From: CAZGSN01 sp964371655
Lineage (GTDB): Bacteria > Desulfobacterota > Binatia > HRBIN30
Length of the DNA stretch: 62,758 bases
Assembly (NCBI GenBank): GCA_964371655.1
Contig: CAYJOD010000030.1
Location: 1-62,758 of the forward strand
Direction of reading: 5' to 3'
In this document: in pieces, positions 28,601 through 37,541 of the stretch
Position numbering within the stretch: position 1 is the first letter of the stretch
Layout of the letters: each line of letters starts with the position of its first letter
Made by a program: the position numbers and the translations under genes
The notes under the pieces: model-generated
Seen by the model: the letters and a program-made list of their open reading frames with translations, nothing else
Databases searched by the model: none
Told to the model about the DNA's origin: nothing

Positions 28601-31600
28601 CTCGTTCTCTCTGAAGAGGACCATACGTGGCAGTGCGCGATAAACGGCCTTTCGGTTACTTGTCCCGAGACAGTTGTTCCGGGCGAGACCCAGTTCGCCG
28701 ATCCACCGATTGTTGTTCGGCTAACTAAGACCGAGCACAAAGGCATGACAGATCACAGGTTCGCCTCGGTAACGAGGGTCCAAACCACTGCCTGGGACCG
28801 TTGCGGTAATCCGACCTGGGTGATGAAGAGCGCCCTCAAGGCCGGAACGAGCACAACCCCAGTAGTATCGCAGACTATCTTTTCGTGCCCGGATTCGGGC
28901 GACATCGCAGCACCTTACATTCTTGACAAGCCCCGGCAAAATTGGGTCCAACAAGTCGACGGGAAATTGCTCGAAGAGAAGTGGTTCGGCTACGATTCGA
29001 AGGGCAACCTCCTGACGGAGAGCTCGTGGCTCGACGCTACGGTGGATAGTGCTCTGCAGGGATCTGCGTGCCCGCCAGGGTCGCACGGAAGTGGCGGTAC
29101 CTGCGTCACGACCACCATGGAGTACGACGACATCGGAAATCTCTGGCGCGTCACCGACGCCAACAACAACGCCACCGAGACTACGTACGATTCGGCTACC
29201 CACATCTATCCCTACGTCGTTGTGAGTTCCGCTGGTGGCCTCAACCATTCGGTTGCCACAGGCTTTGAACCTGGGTGCGGCCAGAAGATCTGGGAGACCC
29301 GTCCGTATCCGTCTTCCCAAAGTCCGTCCGTGCAGCCGGCGAAGGAGTGGCAGTACGACACATTTTGTCGTCTAGTGAGAACGGCACTGCCCGACGAGGA
29401 CCTCGACACTTCTCCCCACACCATCATCGATTACGCCTTGGGCGCTCCTGGTGCGCCGAGCATCACACGCACCTGGAAGAGCGAGCCCAGCCAGACCCTG
29501 GGTTCGGCCCTCGGTGCGGTTCCGCCAGCCGAGCCACCGTTGCTCGGGTATGTCGGCGCGGCGCTGATCTCCGACGGTTTTGGACGGATCATGCAGCAGA
29601 GACACGAGGCGGTGGTGGATAGTGCTTGGACGATCGTCGCCGAGGGTTCGTCGACTTTTGATGGCAACAATCAGGTCGCCAGGCAATTCGCACCGTTCGC
29701 TTCTGGCACCAGCCTGAGCTCTTATGCCGCCCCAGATCCGATTACGACGGGATTCACGGAGTTTCAGAGGGATGCGCTGGGACGTGTGACGCGGGTGATC
29801 AATCCTGATACCACGTACCGCGACATCGCCCACAACGTCACCTGGGAAACGACAACCTACGATGAGTGCTACACGTCGAACTGGTGCCCCGGCAGGAAGA
29901 CGATCGAACGCACCGACGGCTACGGCCAGATGAGTGAGCGCCAAGTCTTTGAGAAGGATCTTGCCGCACGGGAGTCCCTCCTGAGCCGCACCGGCATGAC
30001 GTACGATGGCGCAGGGCGTGTCACTGAGACTCGGCAAGGGACTACGATCTCGACGTGGGACGAGAGCACGAAGATCGAGATCGACTACGACTCATTGGGG
30101 CGCAAGACGCGACAGGTGGACCCCGACTCGGGCACCTGGCTCTACGGTTACGACTTGGTCGGCAATCTGGTCTACCAAGAGGACCCAAAGGCCGACCAGC
30201 ACATACAGTTCTGTTACGACGGCCTCAATCGCTTGGCGGGCAAAGTGTATGTGGCTAACGACAGCTTCTGCCCGACCGCCTGCTCGTCGACCTGTAATGG
30301 TTCGGTACTGAACCATTCTCGATATGAATACTACGACGGCAGCACCGACGGCTTCAATTTCGGAGGGCTGCACATCGTCGACGACACAAGCATAGGTTCA
30401 CAATTCGGTTCGACGTTGTTCGAGTATGACGTACGGGGCCGAACGACCCTTCGTGGGCAGATGATCTACGCCAGCGATGCGGACTCCTATGGAGAGGTAT
30501 CGACGACGTACGACCCCGCGGACCGCGTACGCACCATCACGTATCCCGACGGAGAGCAGGCGAATTACGGGTACGACCAAGTCGGCAATGTAGTCGCGCT
30601 CACCGGACACCAGCCCTCGGGGTTCACCGCCATCTATCTGAATGGCGTGACCTACGATGTTTTCGGTCACGCGACGCGGGTGCAGCACGGCAATTCGACC
30701 GATGATGTGCTCACATTCGACGGGCCGGAGTCGAACTACCGGCTGCAAGGCATCCAGACGCGGGCGCAGGGGCAACCGCGCCAGCACTTCGAGTACTCTG
30801 GCTACCAGGCAAACGGCCTTTTGACCGACGTTGTCGAGCACCTCCCCGAGGGAGCGCTGGCGACGCTCGATAGCAGCTATATCGCTGACTACGATGGAAT
30901 GGGGCGTCTCACCTCAGTCGCCGGCCCGAACGTGGGTGGAGCGTACCACTTTGATCTGCTTGGCAATCTGACCCAGAAGGAAGGCATCTCTCTCCACTAC
31001 GTCACCGCCACGCAGGAAACGCCGGCCAAGCCACACACGCTCGCCAACATGGTCGTCGATCAGTCGACCCATCTGATCGGTCACGACGACAACGGCAACC
31101 GTAACGCCAAGTCGTCGGATGGCTACGAATTTGACTTCAACGACCGGCTGACGCGGATTACGGCGAACGGCGCTGTCATCGAGTTTGTTTACAACGATGT
31201 CGGCGAGCGCGTCGCCAAGGTGGTGAATCCGGGTCCCTATGCTCAAGTGACGCGCTACTATGGAGGCCTCGCTGAAGCACAAGGACCCTGGCTGACCAAG
31301 TACTACTCCGCCGCCGGCCGTATGATTGCCTCGCAGCGTATCTGGGCGCCGGAGCTGGCGTCGCTTTCGGGAATCGCCCCTGTACAGTTCGCGCAGATCA
31401 GGCCAGGTGCACTGACTTGGGTGGTTGCTGTACGCAATGATCTACGTTTTCCATTCGTGCTCAGCGCTATGCTCTTGGGCACCACGCTCTTGATCGCGCC
31501 TTGGCGTCGAAAGCGTGTGGTCGGCATTGCCGTACGACAGGGCCACGTTATCCTGGTGTTGCTCGCCTACTCGGCCGCATCGTTCCCGCTCCCTTACATG

Positions 31601-33769
31601 ATCGCGCCTGCCTACGGCGGCGGCGGCGGACCATCGGCGCCCACCGCAACCCCAACAATCCCAACACCGACTGGTACGCCCCGGACACCCACCCGCACGG
31701 TCACGCCGATGCCGACAGCGACACCGGATCCCCACGCGTTCAATCAGGTTCCGCGGTCCGCGTGTGCCCCAAACGAATCCCTCATCACCTTCGCCCTCGG
31801 TATCTGCTGCACGAACACCCGGGGTACCTCTTGTGAGGAGCCGGTAAGGGCCTGTTCGGCGCGTCCGGACGTGTGCACCAACAGCAGTTATGGCGCCTGC
31901 TCCGGCGAAGACGGCACTACGGGCTCCGATGGCACCGTCTCGCTCACCGGTACTTCGTATCCACCGCAAGGAACAGCCATCCGTTTTGGTTCTGACCCAG
32001 ATGTTATCGTAAAGCGCTCGCGTGAGGGCGACAGCTACTCGGAGGCGATCGGCGAGGTGAAATTCAGGTTTAGCGATCTGCCTGCCGACTCAATCATGAC
32101 TCGGGCCTTCTTCTCGGCGAGTATCGATCCGCAGGCAACGCAGAGTGCCGACAATTTAAGCCTGGTGGTGGACTGGGTGGACGGTCCTACGTCGGTCAGA
32201 ATCGATGACTATCAACACGCGGCCGGCCTGGGGAGTGCTCTCTCTACTCCGATTTCCGCATTGGCCGCAGCCGCTGGTGGAACCGAAGGTGGCGTTGTGA
32301 CCGTGGAGCTTCAGCATCCCAACCAGGTCCCGCGAATGGGCAACTCCTGGGTAGGGCTGAAATTCACCACGTCACAAAGGACCAACGATACGCCGCCGAT
32401 CGGGATCAATGAAGTGAAATTCGCGGCCCAGGAAAACACGACTTACCGCGGCCCGCAATTGTCGTATTGCTACCACGGTCCGGGGGGCACCCCGACGCAG
32501 ACGCCGACGCGAACACCGACGCCAACTATCACCACCACACCGCCCGGCGGCGTCGCCGGCATCCAACATTATCATCTCAATCACCTCGGCTCCGTGAGCG
32601 CGATCACCGACGGCGGCGGCAACGTCGTTGAGTATGTTCGCTACAAACCGTACGGCGAGGCTCGCCACTACACCAGCGGCGGGAGTTTGATTTCAGCGGC
32701 CGGGGCAAACACATGCAGCGACGACGGCTACTGCCATCTGTTTACAAACTACGACAGCGAACCAATCAGCGGCCTCCAGTACGCCGGTGCGCGGGTCTAC
32801 GACCCAGAGCTCGGCATGTTCCTCACCCACGACCCGGCGCGCCAGTTTGCCAACCCGTACACGTATACCGGCTGGAACCCGATCAACCTCACCGACCCCA
32901 GCGGCGCTTTTATTTGGTGGATCCCCCTTGTCATCGGGGCCATCGCCGGATTTAGTGCCGCTGCCGCGCAGACGTTGATTCAAGGCGGATCGTTGCTCGA
33001 TGCGATGACGGCGGGGACGATCGGAGGGGCCATCGGCGCGGTAGGTGCTTATGTTGGGGCATCCCTCCTGCAGCCCAGTTTGAGCCATATGATTTCCGCC
33101 ATTACCTCGACAGCGATGGACGGTGCTACGGGGGAAACCGTCTCCACTGCGATCCTCCTTTCGTCCGGCGCTGCACAGGCGGGCTACGATGCGTCGCGCG
33201 GGAACTATGGAGGCGTCGTTGGACTAGGCGTTGGCATAGGGCTCGGGCTTGCGTTTGCGCCGCTGAACGACTCCGCCGCTCTAGGGAAACCTGGCAGCAA
33301 CGACGCGAACGGGGACTTGGAGAAGGTCTCCTACAAGGAGACCCCTAATGAAATCGCGAAGCCCACGTACGACGCGGGACCGCCATCTGGAGAACTCAAC
33401 GGCGCGGTCGAGATCAAGATGGAGGTAACCGGGTACTGCGATAGCTGCGTGAAGGTGAACGGCATCCCGAAGTCACCGACCGATCCGACTTATGGCATGA
33501 CCGCGAGTGGGCTGCCGACCGGCCCGGGTACCGCGGCAATCGACAAATCAAATCTGGCAACTCGCGGAGTGATTCGTGGGTTGGGCGTTCACTACGGTGA
33601 CCAGTTCTTCGTCCCCGGAAGGGGATGGACCACCGTGTTGGACACCGGCGTCGGAAGATGGACAACGTCGGTCTACAATCTCGATCGGCTGGATGTGTGG
33701 TTCCCAACCGAAGCAGCTGCAAAAGGTTGGGGTAGCCGCGTTTTGGATGTCGTATGGGTACCAAGGTAA
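25640..33769 (+). CDS. RHS/SpvB giant protein with a C-terminal 3D (peptidoglycan-active) domain
   Basis: 2,709 residues. A signal peptide (about 1-30) leads to a SpvB-type domain (about 38-360), then six FG-GAP-like motifs such as DINGDGIADLVD and DFNGDGLPDYVD (about 410-825), and a TcdB-like and RHS/YD-repeat shell (about 1110-1890). An insert of about 400 residues follows: two membrane spans (about 1930-1990), Thr-Pro linkers and a Cys-containing beta domain. The RHS core (YHLNHLGSVSAI, GLQYAGARVYDPELGMF, NPINLTDPSG) ends near 2420. Then come a Gly/Ala-rich hydrophobic segment and the tip. The tip has VTGYCDSC, MTASGLP and three aspartates at D2635 (AAID), D2668 (VLDTG) and D2685 (RLDVWF), the 3D-domain pattern of MltA/Rpf-like lytic transglycosylases. 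This is polymorphic-toxin architecture. Parts of 26.9-27.4 kb are AT-richer. Confidence 0.85.
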   Translation: MRQKSKWSTSVAVLHFVLALLIYPRVTLAVGAAQGSSTGDGSTPFTGLAQAPEANLFVGAATTSIPIEVPPGRRAITPKLALSYSSGGGASPYGYGWDLPLGRIQRSGKYGVPSCGAHINDYVLALPGANVECRLDAPLPANGPRECHPATIESYTKIQWISPNSWEVWDKSGTKYTFGSSKRLGTDAAPANQPFDASNGQCEFTGVWPLERIEDAVGNYLTIGYNEGLYSPSDGVLYPTTIKYGANSNVVGQSDSYKVTLSWIDRAPTDRLVNEIGGFPAVLHKLLDRIEVKYLGNPSADSASRLVRSYDFTYRFTGFPVEVADSDFVNIPPWIGHQSFLASVTLSDSNGQALKNSADQPVQTIFYYRNLYAQSSVGFAIEEQRPPKPNMRADPNQLRSSLPYSNGGTRVFRDVFDINGDGIADLVDTDVGCTDPNEPNYHLWRVYLGTKNGFETVSRDWSLGSPFTIDTNDADAHGFGGDTCTIRYSQRYEDRYNYWRDTFDITGDGIPDVVTNSNWSVNSQYWTVYRGRVNPITGGGEFLPGIPWKAPRWAIRRSKINFDYLGWTDGGTADVQDMIDFNGDGLPDYVDVEEAGGAANPGFLWSVWLNTGSSSTGPYDADGSDAPGFYSLQTFRAPYQYLRYTNVDNMQVLGLADINGDGLPDQIAAWDLVLDPDQNWGSPNFHYPGYWHVYLNDGRSMSYQASTSEFIDRKWHLPSSSCNESDRAWNGLRKSPRGYSHVVRDFFDINGDGLPDVVDSCGWSQGDPSWTVYLNQGADFALYPVKAHAPYNFIRYISQYGESTFYDVLDVDGDGLIDFVDFYNNGSASSDATIYRQPFAAFWPRSDGSATVAANQGSARPELLTMMSNGMGTITTLEYQPSTQWDNTTKENDSEIFGTPRLPFNLWTVNLITRLDTLTDPPASVHTNFHSIHYAGGRFDPGTREFRGFGTVEEFDSLGNRKATFYHQDRVLKGKIFSTQWFDGHSDLVLSEEDHTWQCAINGLSVTCPETVVPGETQFADPPIVVRLTKTEHKGMTDHRFASVTRVQTTAWDRCGNPTWVMKSALKAGTSTTPVVSQTIFSCPDSGDIAAPYILDKPRQNWVQQVDGKLLEEKWFGYDSKGNLLTESSWLDATVDSALQGSACPPGSHGSGGTCVTTTMEYDDIGNLWRVTDANNNATETTYDSATHIYPYVVVSSAGGLNHSVATGFEPGCGQKIWETRPYPSSQSPSVQPAKEWQYDTFCRLVRTALPDEDLDTSPHTIIDYALGAPGAPSITRTWKSEPSQTLGSALGAVPPAEPPLLGYVGAALISDGFGRIMQQRHEAVVDSAWTIVAEGSSTFDGNNQVARQFAPFASGTSLSSYAAPDPITTGFTEFQRDALGRVTRVINPDTTYRDIAHNVTWETTTYDECYTSNWCPGRKTIERTDGYGQMSERQVFEKDLAARESLLSRTGMTYDGAGRVTETRQGTTISTWDESTKIEIDYDSLGRKTRQVDPDSGTWLYGYDLVGNLVYQEDPKADQHIQFCYDGLNRLAGKVYVANDSFCPTACSSTCNGSVLNHSRYEYYDGSTDGFNFGGLHIVDDTSIGSQFGSTLFEYDVRGRTTLRGQMIYASDADSYGEVSTTYDPADRVRTITYPDGEQANYGYDQVGNVVALTGHQPSGFTAIYLNGVTYDVFGHATRVQHGNSTDDVLTFDGPESNYRLQGIQTRAQGQPRQHFEYSGYQANGLLTDVVEHLPEGALATLDSSYIADYDGMGRLTSVAGPNVGGAYHFDLLGNLTQKEGISLHYVTATQETPAKPHTLANMVVDQSTHLIGHDDNGNRNAKSSDGYEFDFNDRLTRITANGAVIEFVYNDVGERVAKVVNPGPYAQVTRYYGGLAEAQGPWLTKYYSAAGRMIASQRIWAPELASLSGIAPVQFAQIRPGALTWVVAVRNDLRFPFVLSAMLLGTTLLIAPWRRKRVVGIAVRQGHVILVLLAYSAASFPLPYMIAPAYGGGGGPSAPTATPTIPTPTGTPRTPTRTVTPMPTATPDPHAFNQVPRSACAPNESLITFALGICCTNTRGTSCEEPVRACSARPDVCTNSSYGACSGEDGTTGSDGTVSLTGTSYPPQGTAIRFGSDPDVIVKRSREGDSYSEAIGEVKFRFSDLPADSIMTRAFFSASIDPQATQSADNLSLVVDWVDGPTSVRIDDYQHAAGLGSALSTPISALAAAAGGTEGGVVTVELQHPNQVPRMGNSWVGLKFTTSQRTNDTPPIGINEVKFAAQENTTYRGPQLSYCYHGPGGTPTQTPTRTPTPTITTTPPGGVAGIQHYHLNHLGSVSAITDGGGNVVEYVRYKPYGEARHYTSGGSLISAAGANTCSDDGYCHLFTNYDSEPISGLQYAGARVYDPELGMFLTHDPARQFANPYTYTGWNPINLTDPSGAFIWWIPLVIGAIAGFSAAAAQTLIQGGSLLDAMTAGTIGGAIGAVGAYVGASLLQPSLSHMISAITSTAMDGATGETVSTAILLSSGAAQAGYDASRGNYGGVVGLGVGIGLGLAFAPLNDSAALGKPGSNDANGDLEKVSYKETPNEIAKPTYDAGPPSGELNGAVEIKMEVTGYCDSCVKVNGIPKSPTDPTYGMTASGLPTGPGTAAIDKSNLATRGVIRGLGVHYGDQFFVPGRGWTTVLDTGVGRWTTSVYNLDRLDVWFPTEAAAKGWGSRVLDVVWVPR

Positions 33770-34353
33770 CCCGATCATTCCCTCGCGCAGAGCGGTTGGC
33801 CTTGCGGGTCGTATCCTTCGCTGGAGTTCTAACCTGCGCAGTCATGTGCTCGACCGTCGGGCTCGCTGATCGACCATGCGTGATCAAGTTTCACCGTGAC
33901 GTGACCGTGCGGGGTACGGATGTGTGGCGCCAGTTTCTTCCATCCGTCGATAAGCGTTGGCCGGCGGTCGAGCTCGTTATCGATCCCACAGAACCGCAAC
34001 CCGGCGTTGTAACGGGGTGGGATGTGCAACTGCTGGATCTCAGGAAAGATGATCTCTTCTACCCCAAGACGCCCGGTTTCCATGGCCCCGGGCCGCTAGC
34101 TATTGGCGCGTGGCTCCTAGATCGCCCGCCGCGACCGCTCATACTGCGGGAAAGACGATTTCGGGCGCGCGTCGACGTAAAAGCTCTCACCGGCTCGCCC
34201 TATGTCCTCAAGCCGGGAGATCCAACATGGCTGCAGGGCGTCATAGAACTCAAGCAGGCGCGGATCGTAATAGACCTTGAGTGGTACCTCTCGGGCGCAA
34301 AGGGTAAGGCGTGTGCTGCTTCGTGGCGCGAGTCCTCTAAGAATCACATGTAA
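33754..34353 (+). CDS. Exported protein overlapping the RHS tip, candidate periplasmic immunity protein
   Basis: 199 residues. The ATG at 33754 lies 16 bases inside the end of the RHS gene in another frame, so the two are translationally coupled. A signal peptide (about 1-38, hydrophobic core VVSFAGVLTCAV, cleavage near GLA-DRP) targets it to the periplasm. The mature part is beta-rich with WDVQLLDLRKDDLFYPK and IELKQARIVIDLEWYL, and I know no family for it. In polymorphic toxin loci the immunity gene directly follows the toxin tip. A peptidoglycan-acting tip would need a periplasmic antidote, which fits. The immunity role is inference. Confidence 0.6.
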   Translation: MGTKVTRSFPRAERLALRVVSFAGVLTCAVMCSTVGLADRPCVIKFHRDVTVRGTDVWRQFLPSVDKRWPAVELVIDPTEPQPGVVTGWDVQLLDLRKDDLFYPKTPGFHGPGPLAIGAWLLDRPPRPLILRERRFRARVDVKALTGSPYVLKPGDPTWLQGVIELKQARIVIDLEWYLSGAKGKACAASWRESSKNHM

Positions 34354-34374
34354 GAGTACAGACCGGAGGTTTAC

Positions 34375-34818
34375 ATGGAAGGAAGATTTCGAAGCGCAGT
34401 GGCCGCCGCGTTGGTGGTAATTGCGATCTTCGCCATACAGCACGGTGTCATCGCACTCGCAGATGGTGGTGACGATCCCCAGTCCGCGCTCGCAACGGGT
34501 TCCTTGGTGGCCGACGGTGACTGGAAGACTGCTGGCAAACCACCGCAACCCGCGGCGTGGTGGGCGCTCGACTTGCACCGCGAGGGCGAAAACATGCTGC
34601 GCGGTCGTGTAATGCTCAATAATTCGCCATTGGGGAGTATGGGCAATGTCGAGGGACAGATCGACGGGTCACAGGTCGCTGGTACCATCAAAGACGACGA
34701 CGGCACCCTCATTGCCAACTTCACAGGGACCGTCAGCGAGCTTGGCTTTCAGGGCCAGTATGTGGATCGTACCGGTGAAACGGGTGAGTGGCGATGGAGC
34801 GGTACGTCTGCGCCGTAG
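34375..34818 (+). CDS. Small secreted beta-rich protein, unknown
   Basis: 147 residues, 21 bp after the candidate immunity gene, with a GGAGG site before the ATG. A signal peptide (about 1-30, IFAIQHGVIALA) precedes a polar domain with WWALDLHREGENMLRGRVML, VEGQIDGSQVAGTI and GEWRWSGT. The alternating pattern suggests a small beta-barrel or beta-sandwich. It could be a second immunity or accessory factor of the RHS locus, or unrelated. No family is recognised. Confidence 0.6.
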   Translation: MEGRFRSAVAAALVVIAIFAIQHGVIALADGGDDPQSALATGSLVADGDWKTAGKPPQPAAWWALDLHREGENMLRGRVMLNNSPLGSMGNVEGQIDGSQVAGTIKDDDGTLIANFTGTVSELGFQGQYVDRTGETGEWRWSGTSAP

Positions 34819-34993
34819 AGTTACCTGGGCCATCGCCGTTCTCGCTGCCGAGAGCGTTGAGATTGGCAGAAGAGGAACGGGGGCAAGCGGATTGATGAGC
34901 TGCGGCATTGCCAAGCACACGTGTCGTGACGCCTGAGGCTCACCGACGGAGGAGCGGTTCGACTTCCTGTTGCGAATCTCAGCATCTTGAGCA

Positions 34994-36715
34994 GTGAGTC
35001 TTGTGCGAATCGCGTTTGACAGCGAATCCCCAGTTCCTCGACTCAAGTTGGCGCCTACACCACCACTCCAGAGCACGGGCGATCTTGCGCAGGTGCATTG
35101 TTCCAAAAACGCTCTGACTGCGGCGTCGCGCGTCATCGCAACCGGCGCTAGCTTAGGCGTTCTGATCGGCGGTACCCTTCTGTGGCGCGATGCGATCGGT
35201 AAGCTCGCCCTCATCGCCATGGTGCCGTTGATCGTCACCTTGCGCACAGCACCTCCCGCGCGCGCAGTTTCAATTGGCTGGCTCGCTGGGACCGTCGCGA
35301 ATGCGATTGTTTTTTACTGGATCCCGACCGTGATCGCGATGCTGCAGCACCGTTCTTGGGGCGCTGCGCTGGTACCGGCCGTGGGGTATTGGCTTTGGCA
35401 TGGGCTGCAGCTTGGTCTCTTCGCCACGAGTGTGGTCCTGGTGCGGGCGAGCGGATTTTTCGCGCTTGGTGTCGCGGCAGGGTGGGTCGTCGTCGAGTGG
35501 ATGTTTCCGAAGGTGCTTCCGTGGCCACTTGGGCAAGCTCTCGCCTCCTCGCCGTGGTTGCGTCAGGTGGCGGATCTTGGTGGCATGCCGCTTCTCAGCT
35601 TCCTTGTCGTCTTCGCCAACGGCTATGTCGCAGTGGCGGTTTTTGACACGCATGGGTCGTTGCGGCGGCCCTCCGGCAGATTGCTGTTGCTACCGTGTGC
35701 GGTTCTGTTGCTGTGGAGCGCCTACGGAGCGTGGGCTACGGCACGATTCGAGTCCACGGAGTTCGTCGCCGCGCCTACGGTCCGAGTTGCCATTCTCCAA
35801 GGCAATCTGCACTCCGGACGCACCGACTTTCCTCAAGTTAATGAAGACGCATGGCGAACGTACGCTGACCTCACCAGCCGAGACTCCGTACGCGGCGCCG
35901 ATCTGGTCATCTGGCCGGAGACGACACTCAGGCTCTTCTTGCGTACAGATGAGGACTACCGCGGTCGACTAAGGAAGCTTGTCGATAGCGTGGCTTCGGA
36001 TGTTCTGGTCGGGTCGTTGGACTCGTCGGACGGTGGGGAGCGCGCATGGAACGCCGCCTACCTGATTCATCCGGAGGCCAGATTCGAGGTAACCGAGTCG
36101 TGGACCGACGAAATCTATCACAAGCAACTCCTGCTGCCGTTCGGTGAATACGTGCCGGGGGTGTCGTGGCTACCGTTCTTGCAGGGTTGGCAGACCACTG
36201 GGCCATTCTTCGCCGCTGCCGCACCGCAACACCCGCTTCACCTCAAGCCTAACGGCATTGAGTTCGCGCATCAGCGACGGCAGCTGGTGCTGCGGGAATC
36301 AGCGGAAGCTCCGTCCTCACCTCAGTTTGCTCCCTCGATTTGCTTCGAGGCGGTTTGGCCCGGCGCAATGAATGAGATGGTGCGCGAGGGCGCCGAATTC
36401 CTCGTGAATATCACCGACGACGGCTGGTTTGGTGGGACTGCAGCCCCCGGCGAGCATCTCGATCTCGCCCGTATGCGCGCCGTGGAGACGCGGCGCTGGT
36501 TGGTGCGCGCTTCCAACTCTGGCATTAGCGCGTTCGTTGACCCCCTCGGCGAGATTCGCGGGGAGATCCCATTCGGGAACATCGGTGTCCTACAGCGTCA
36601 GATTCAGCTGCTCTCGGATCAAACGATCTATGCCAGGTTCGGCGAATGGGTTGTGGTGATGTCGGCAGGCTGGTTGATCGGGCGCATCCGCCTCCAGCGT
36701 AAGCGCGACGCGTAG
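34994..36715 (+). CDS. lnt: Apolipoprotein N-acyltransferase
   Basis: 573 residues from GTG 34994. A membrane part of about seven or eight spans (about 45-235) is followed by a nitrilase-like domain. The catalytic triad is visible: E309 in WPETT, K377 in YHKQLLLPFGEYVPG and C450 in SICFEAVWPG. NITDDGWFG and LARMRAVETRRWLVRASNSG are typical of Lnt. It adds the third acyl chain to lipoproteins in the inner membrane. The Lys-Cys spacing (73 residues) is longer than in E. coli Lnt, with an Ala/Pro/His-rich insert. The first 40 residues are an unusual polar extension, so the true start may be later. It is downstream of the RHS locus, with 175 bp between. Confidence 0.9.
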   Translation: MSLVRIAFDSESPVPRLKLAPTPPLQSTGDLAQVHCSKNALTAASRVIATGASLGVLIGGTLLWRDAIGKLALIAMVPLIVTLRTAPPARAVSIGWLAGTVANAIVFYWIPTVIAMLQHRSWGAALVPAVGYWLWHGLQLGLFATSVVLVRASGFFALGVAAGWVVVEWMFPKVLPWPLGQALASSPWLRQVADLGGMPLLSFLVVFANGYVAVAVFDTHGSLRRPSGRLLLLPCAVLLLWSAYGAWATARFESTEFVAAPTVRVAILQGNLHSGRTDFPQVNEDAWRTYADLTSRDSVRGADLVIWPETTLRLFLRTDEDYRGRLRKLVDSVASDVLVGSLDSSDGGERAWNAAYLIHPEARFEVTESWTDEIYHKQLLLPFGEYVPGVSWLPFLQGWQTTGPFFAAAAPQHPLHLKPNGIEFAHQRRQLVLRESAEAPSSPQFAPSICFEAVWPGAMNEMVREGAEFLVNITDDGWFGGTAAPGEHLDLARMRAVETRRWLVRASNSGISAFVDPLGEIRGEIPFGNIGVLQRQIQLLSDQTIYARFGEWVVVMSAGWLIGRIRLQRKRDA

Positions 36716-37541
36716 GATGGTTCTACTACGCTGACGTCAGGGACGCGCGCGAACGCTGGAGGGTAGCCTGCGTAAGTCTTCCGCCACACGGTCTTGGCTC
36801 GCGAAGCGGGTCCTACACCGCCGCAAAAACGGAGAACCCGAGGAGGAACGGAAGGAAGAAGAGCTGTTGTTTCTGCCCTCCCGACGGCACGTAAAGCGCC
36901 AGGCGTCGACGCTGTCCGGGAGTCTTCTTGCCGACAGCACGCCATGGCCCGCTGGGGATGGGGCAGGCCGGCGGCGCTTCGGACCCCACTCGCAGATCTT
37001 TCAGATTGCCGAGGCCACGTTGATCCACGGCATGACCAACCCGCCTCTCACTCGGAGGTGGGCGCATTCGATGTTGAAGATAGTCTTGTCCTCGATGATC
37101 CGATCGCGTCAGCTGCTTGAAGGCGGTGCTCGCTTCGGCTGTTTGGTGCAATGCAGGGCGATGACGGCGCTGCTCCCGCGCTCGGTCCAGTGCATGCCGC
37201 CCTGTTTGAGGCGCTAGCCGTGAATCGGTGCGCTCCTTGACTCCCGATCTGCGTCCGAGGGTGACCCTACTTGGGACTTTCTACCCCGCTCCGGAAAATG
37301 GAGATCCACGCCGTCGACCTGGGTCACGATTGGACGCCGAAACCGGTCGAACTGTGGCGTCGGTTCACAGTCTCGCCTGCGAAGTGGGCTCCGGAAATGG
37401 ATGCCTACCTGCGTTCGGGTTGTGCGCAAATCTGAATATCGCGGCACGATGTGTTTGTATGGAAGCTGGCGATCTTGCAGAGCACTCCCTCTCAGGTTCT
37501 CCGCGTCGTTCGATATGCACGGTCGCGGCTCGGCGATGGCC
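36716..37541. other. Degraded intergenic stretch
   Basis: 826 bases between lnt and aroB. A transposase remnant is read on the minus strand at 37110-37217. A 45-codon plus-strand frame at 37298-37435 starts MEIHAVDLGHDWTPKPVELW and has GC-rich third positions; it could be a short real gene or a fragment, but I know no homologue. The remainder shows nothing recognisable. Confidence 0.35.
37110..37217 (-). pseudogene. ISKra4-like transposase C-terminal remnant
   Basis: On the minus strand about 25 residues read LKQGGMHWTERGSSAVIALH, resembling the C-terminal Lys-Gln-Ser-Gly-Met-x-Trp...Ala-Asn-Ala-Ile-Ile-Ala-Leu-Arg block of ISKra4-type transposases. The frame has a stop directly upstream and no further conserved sequence. 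It is an isolated scrap and evidence of past insertion. Confidence 0.35.

Noticed and set aside
33829..33860. Lipoprotein signal in the immunity candidate
   Set aside because: The Cys residues follow VLT and AVM, not a proper lipobox; a standard signal peptide fits better.
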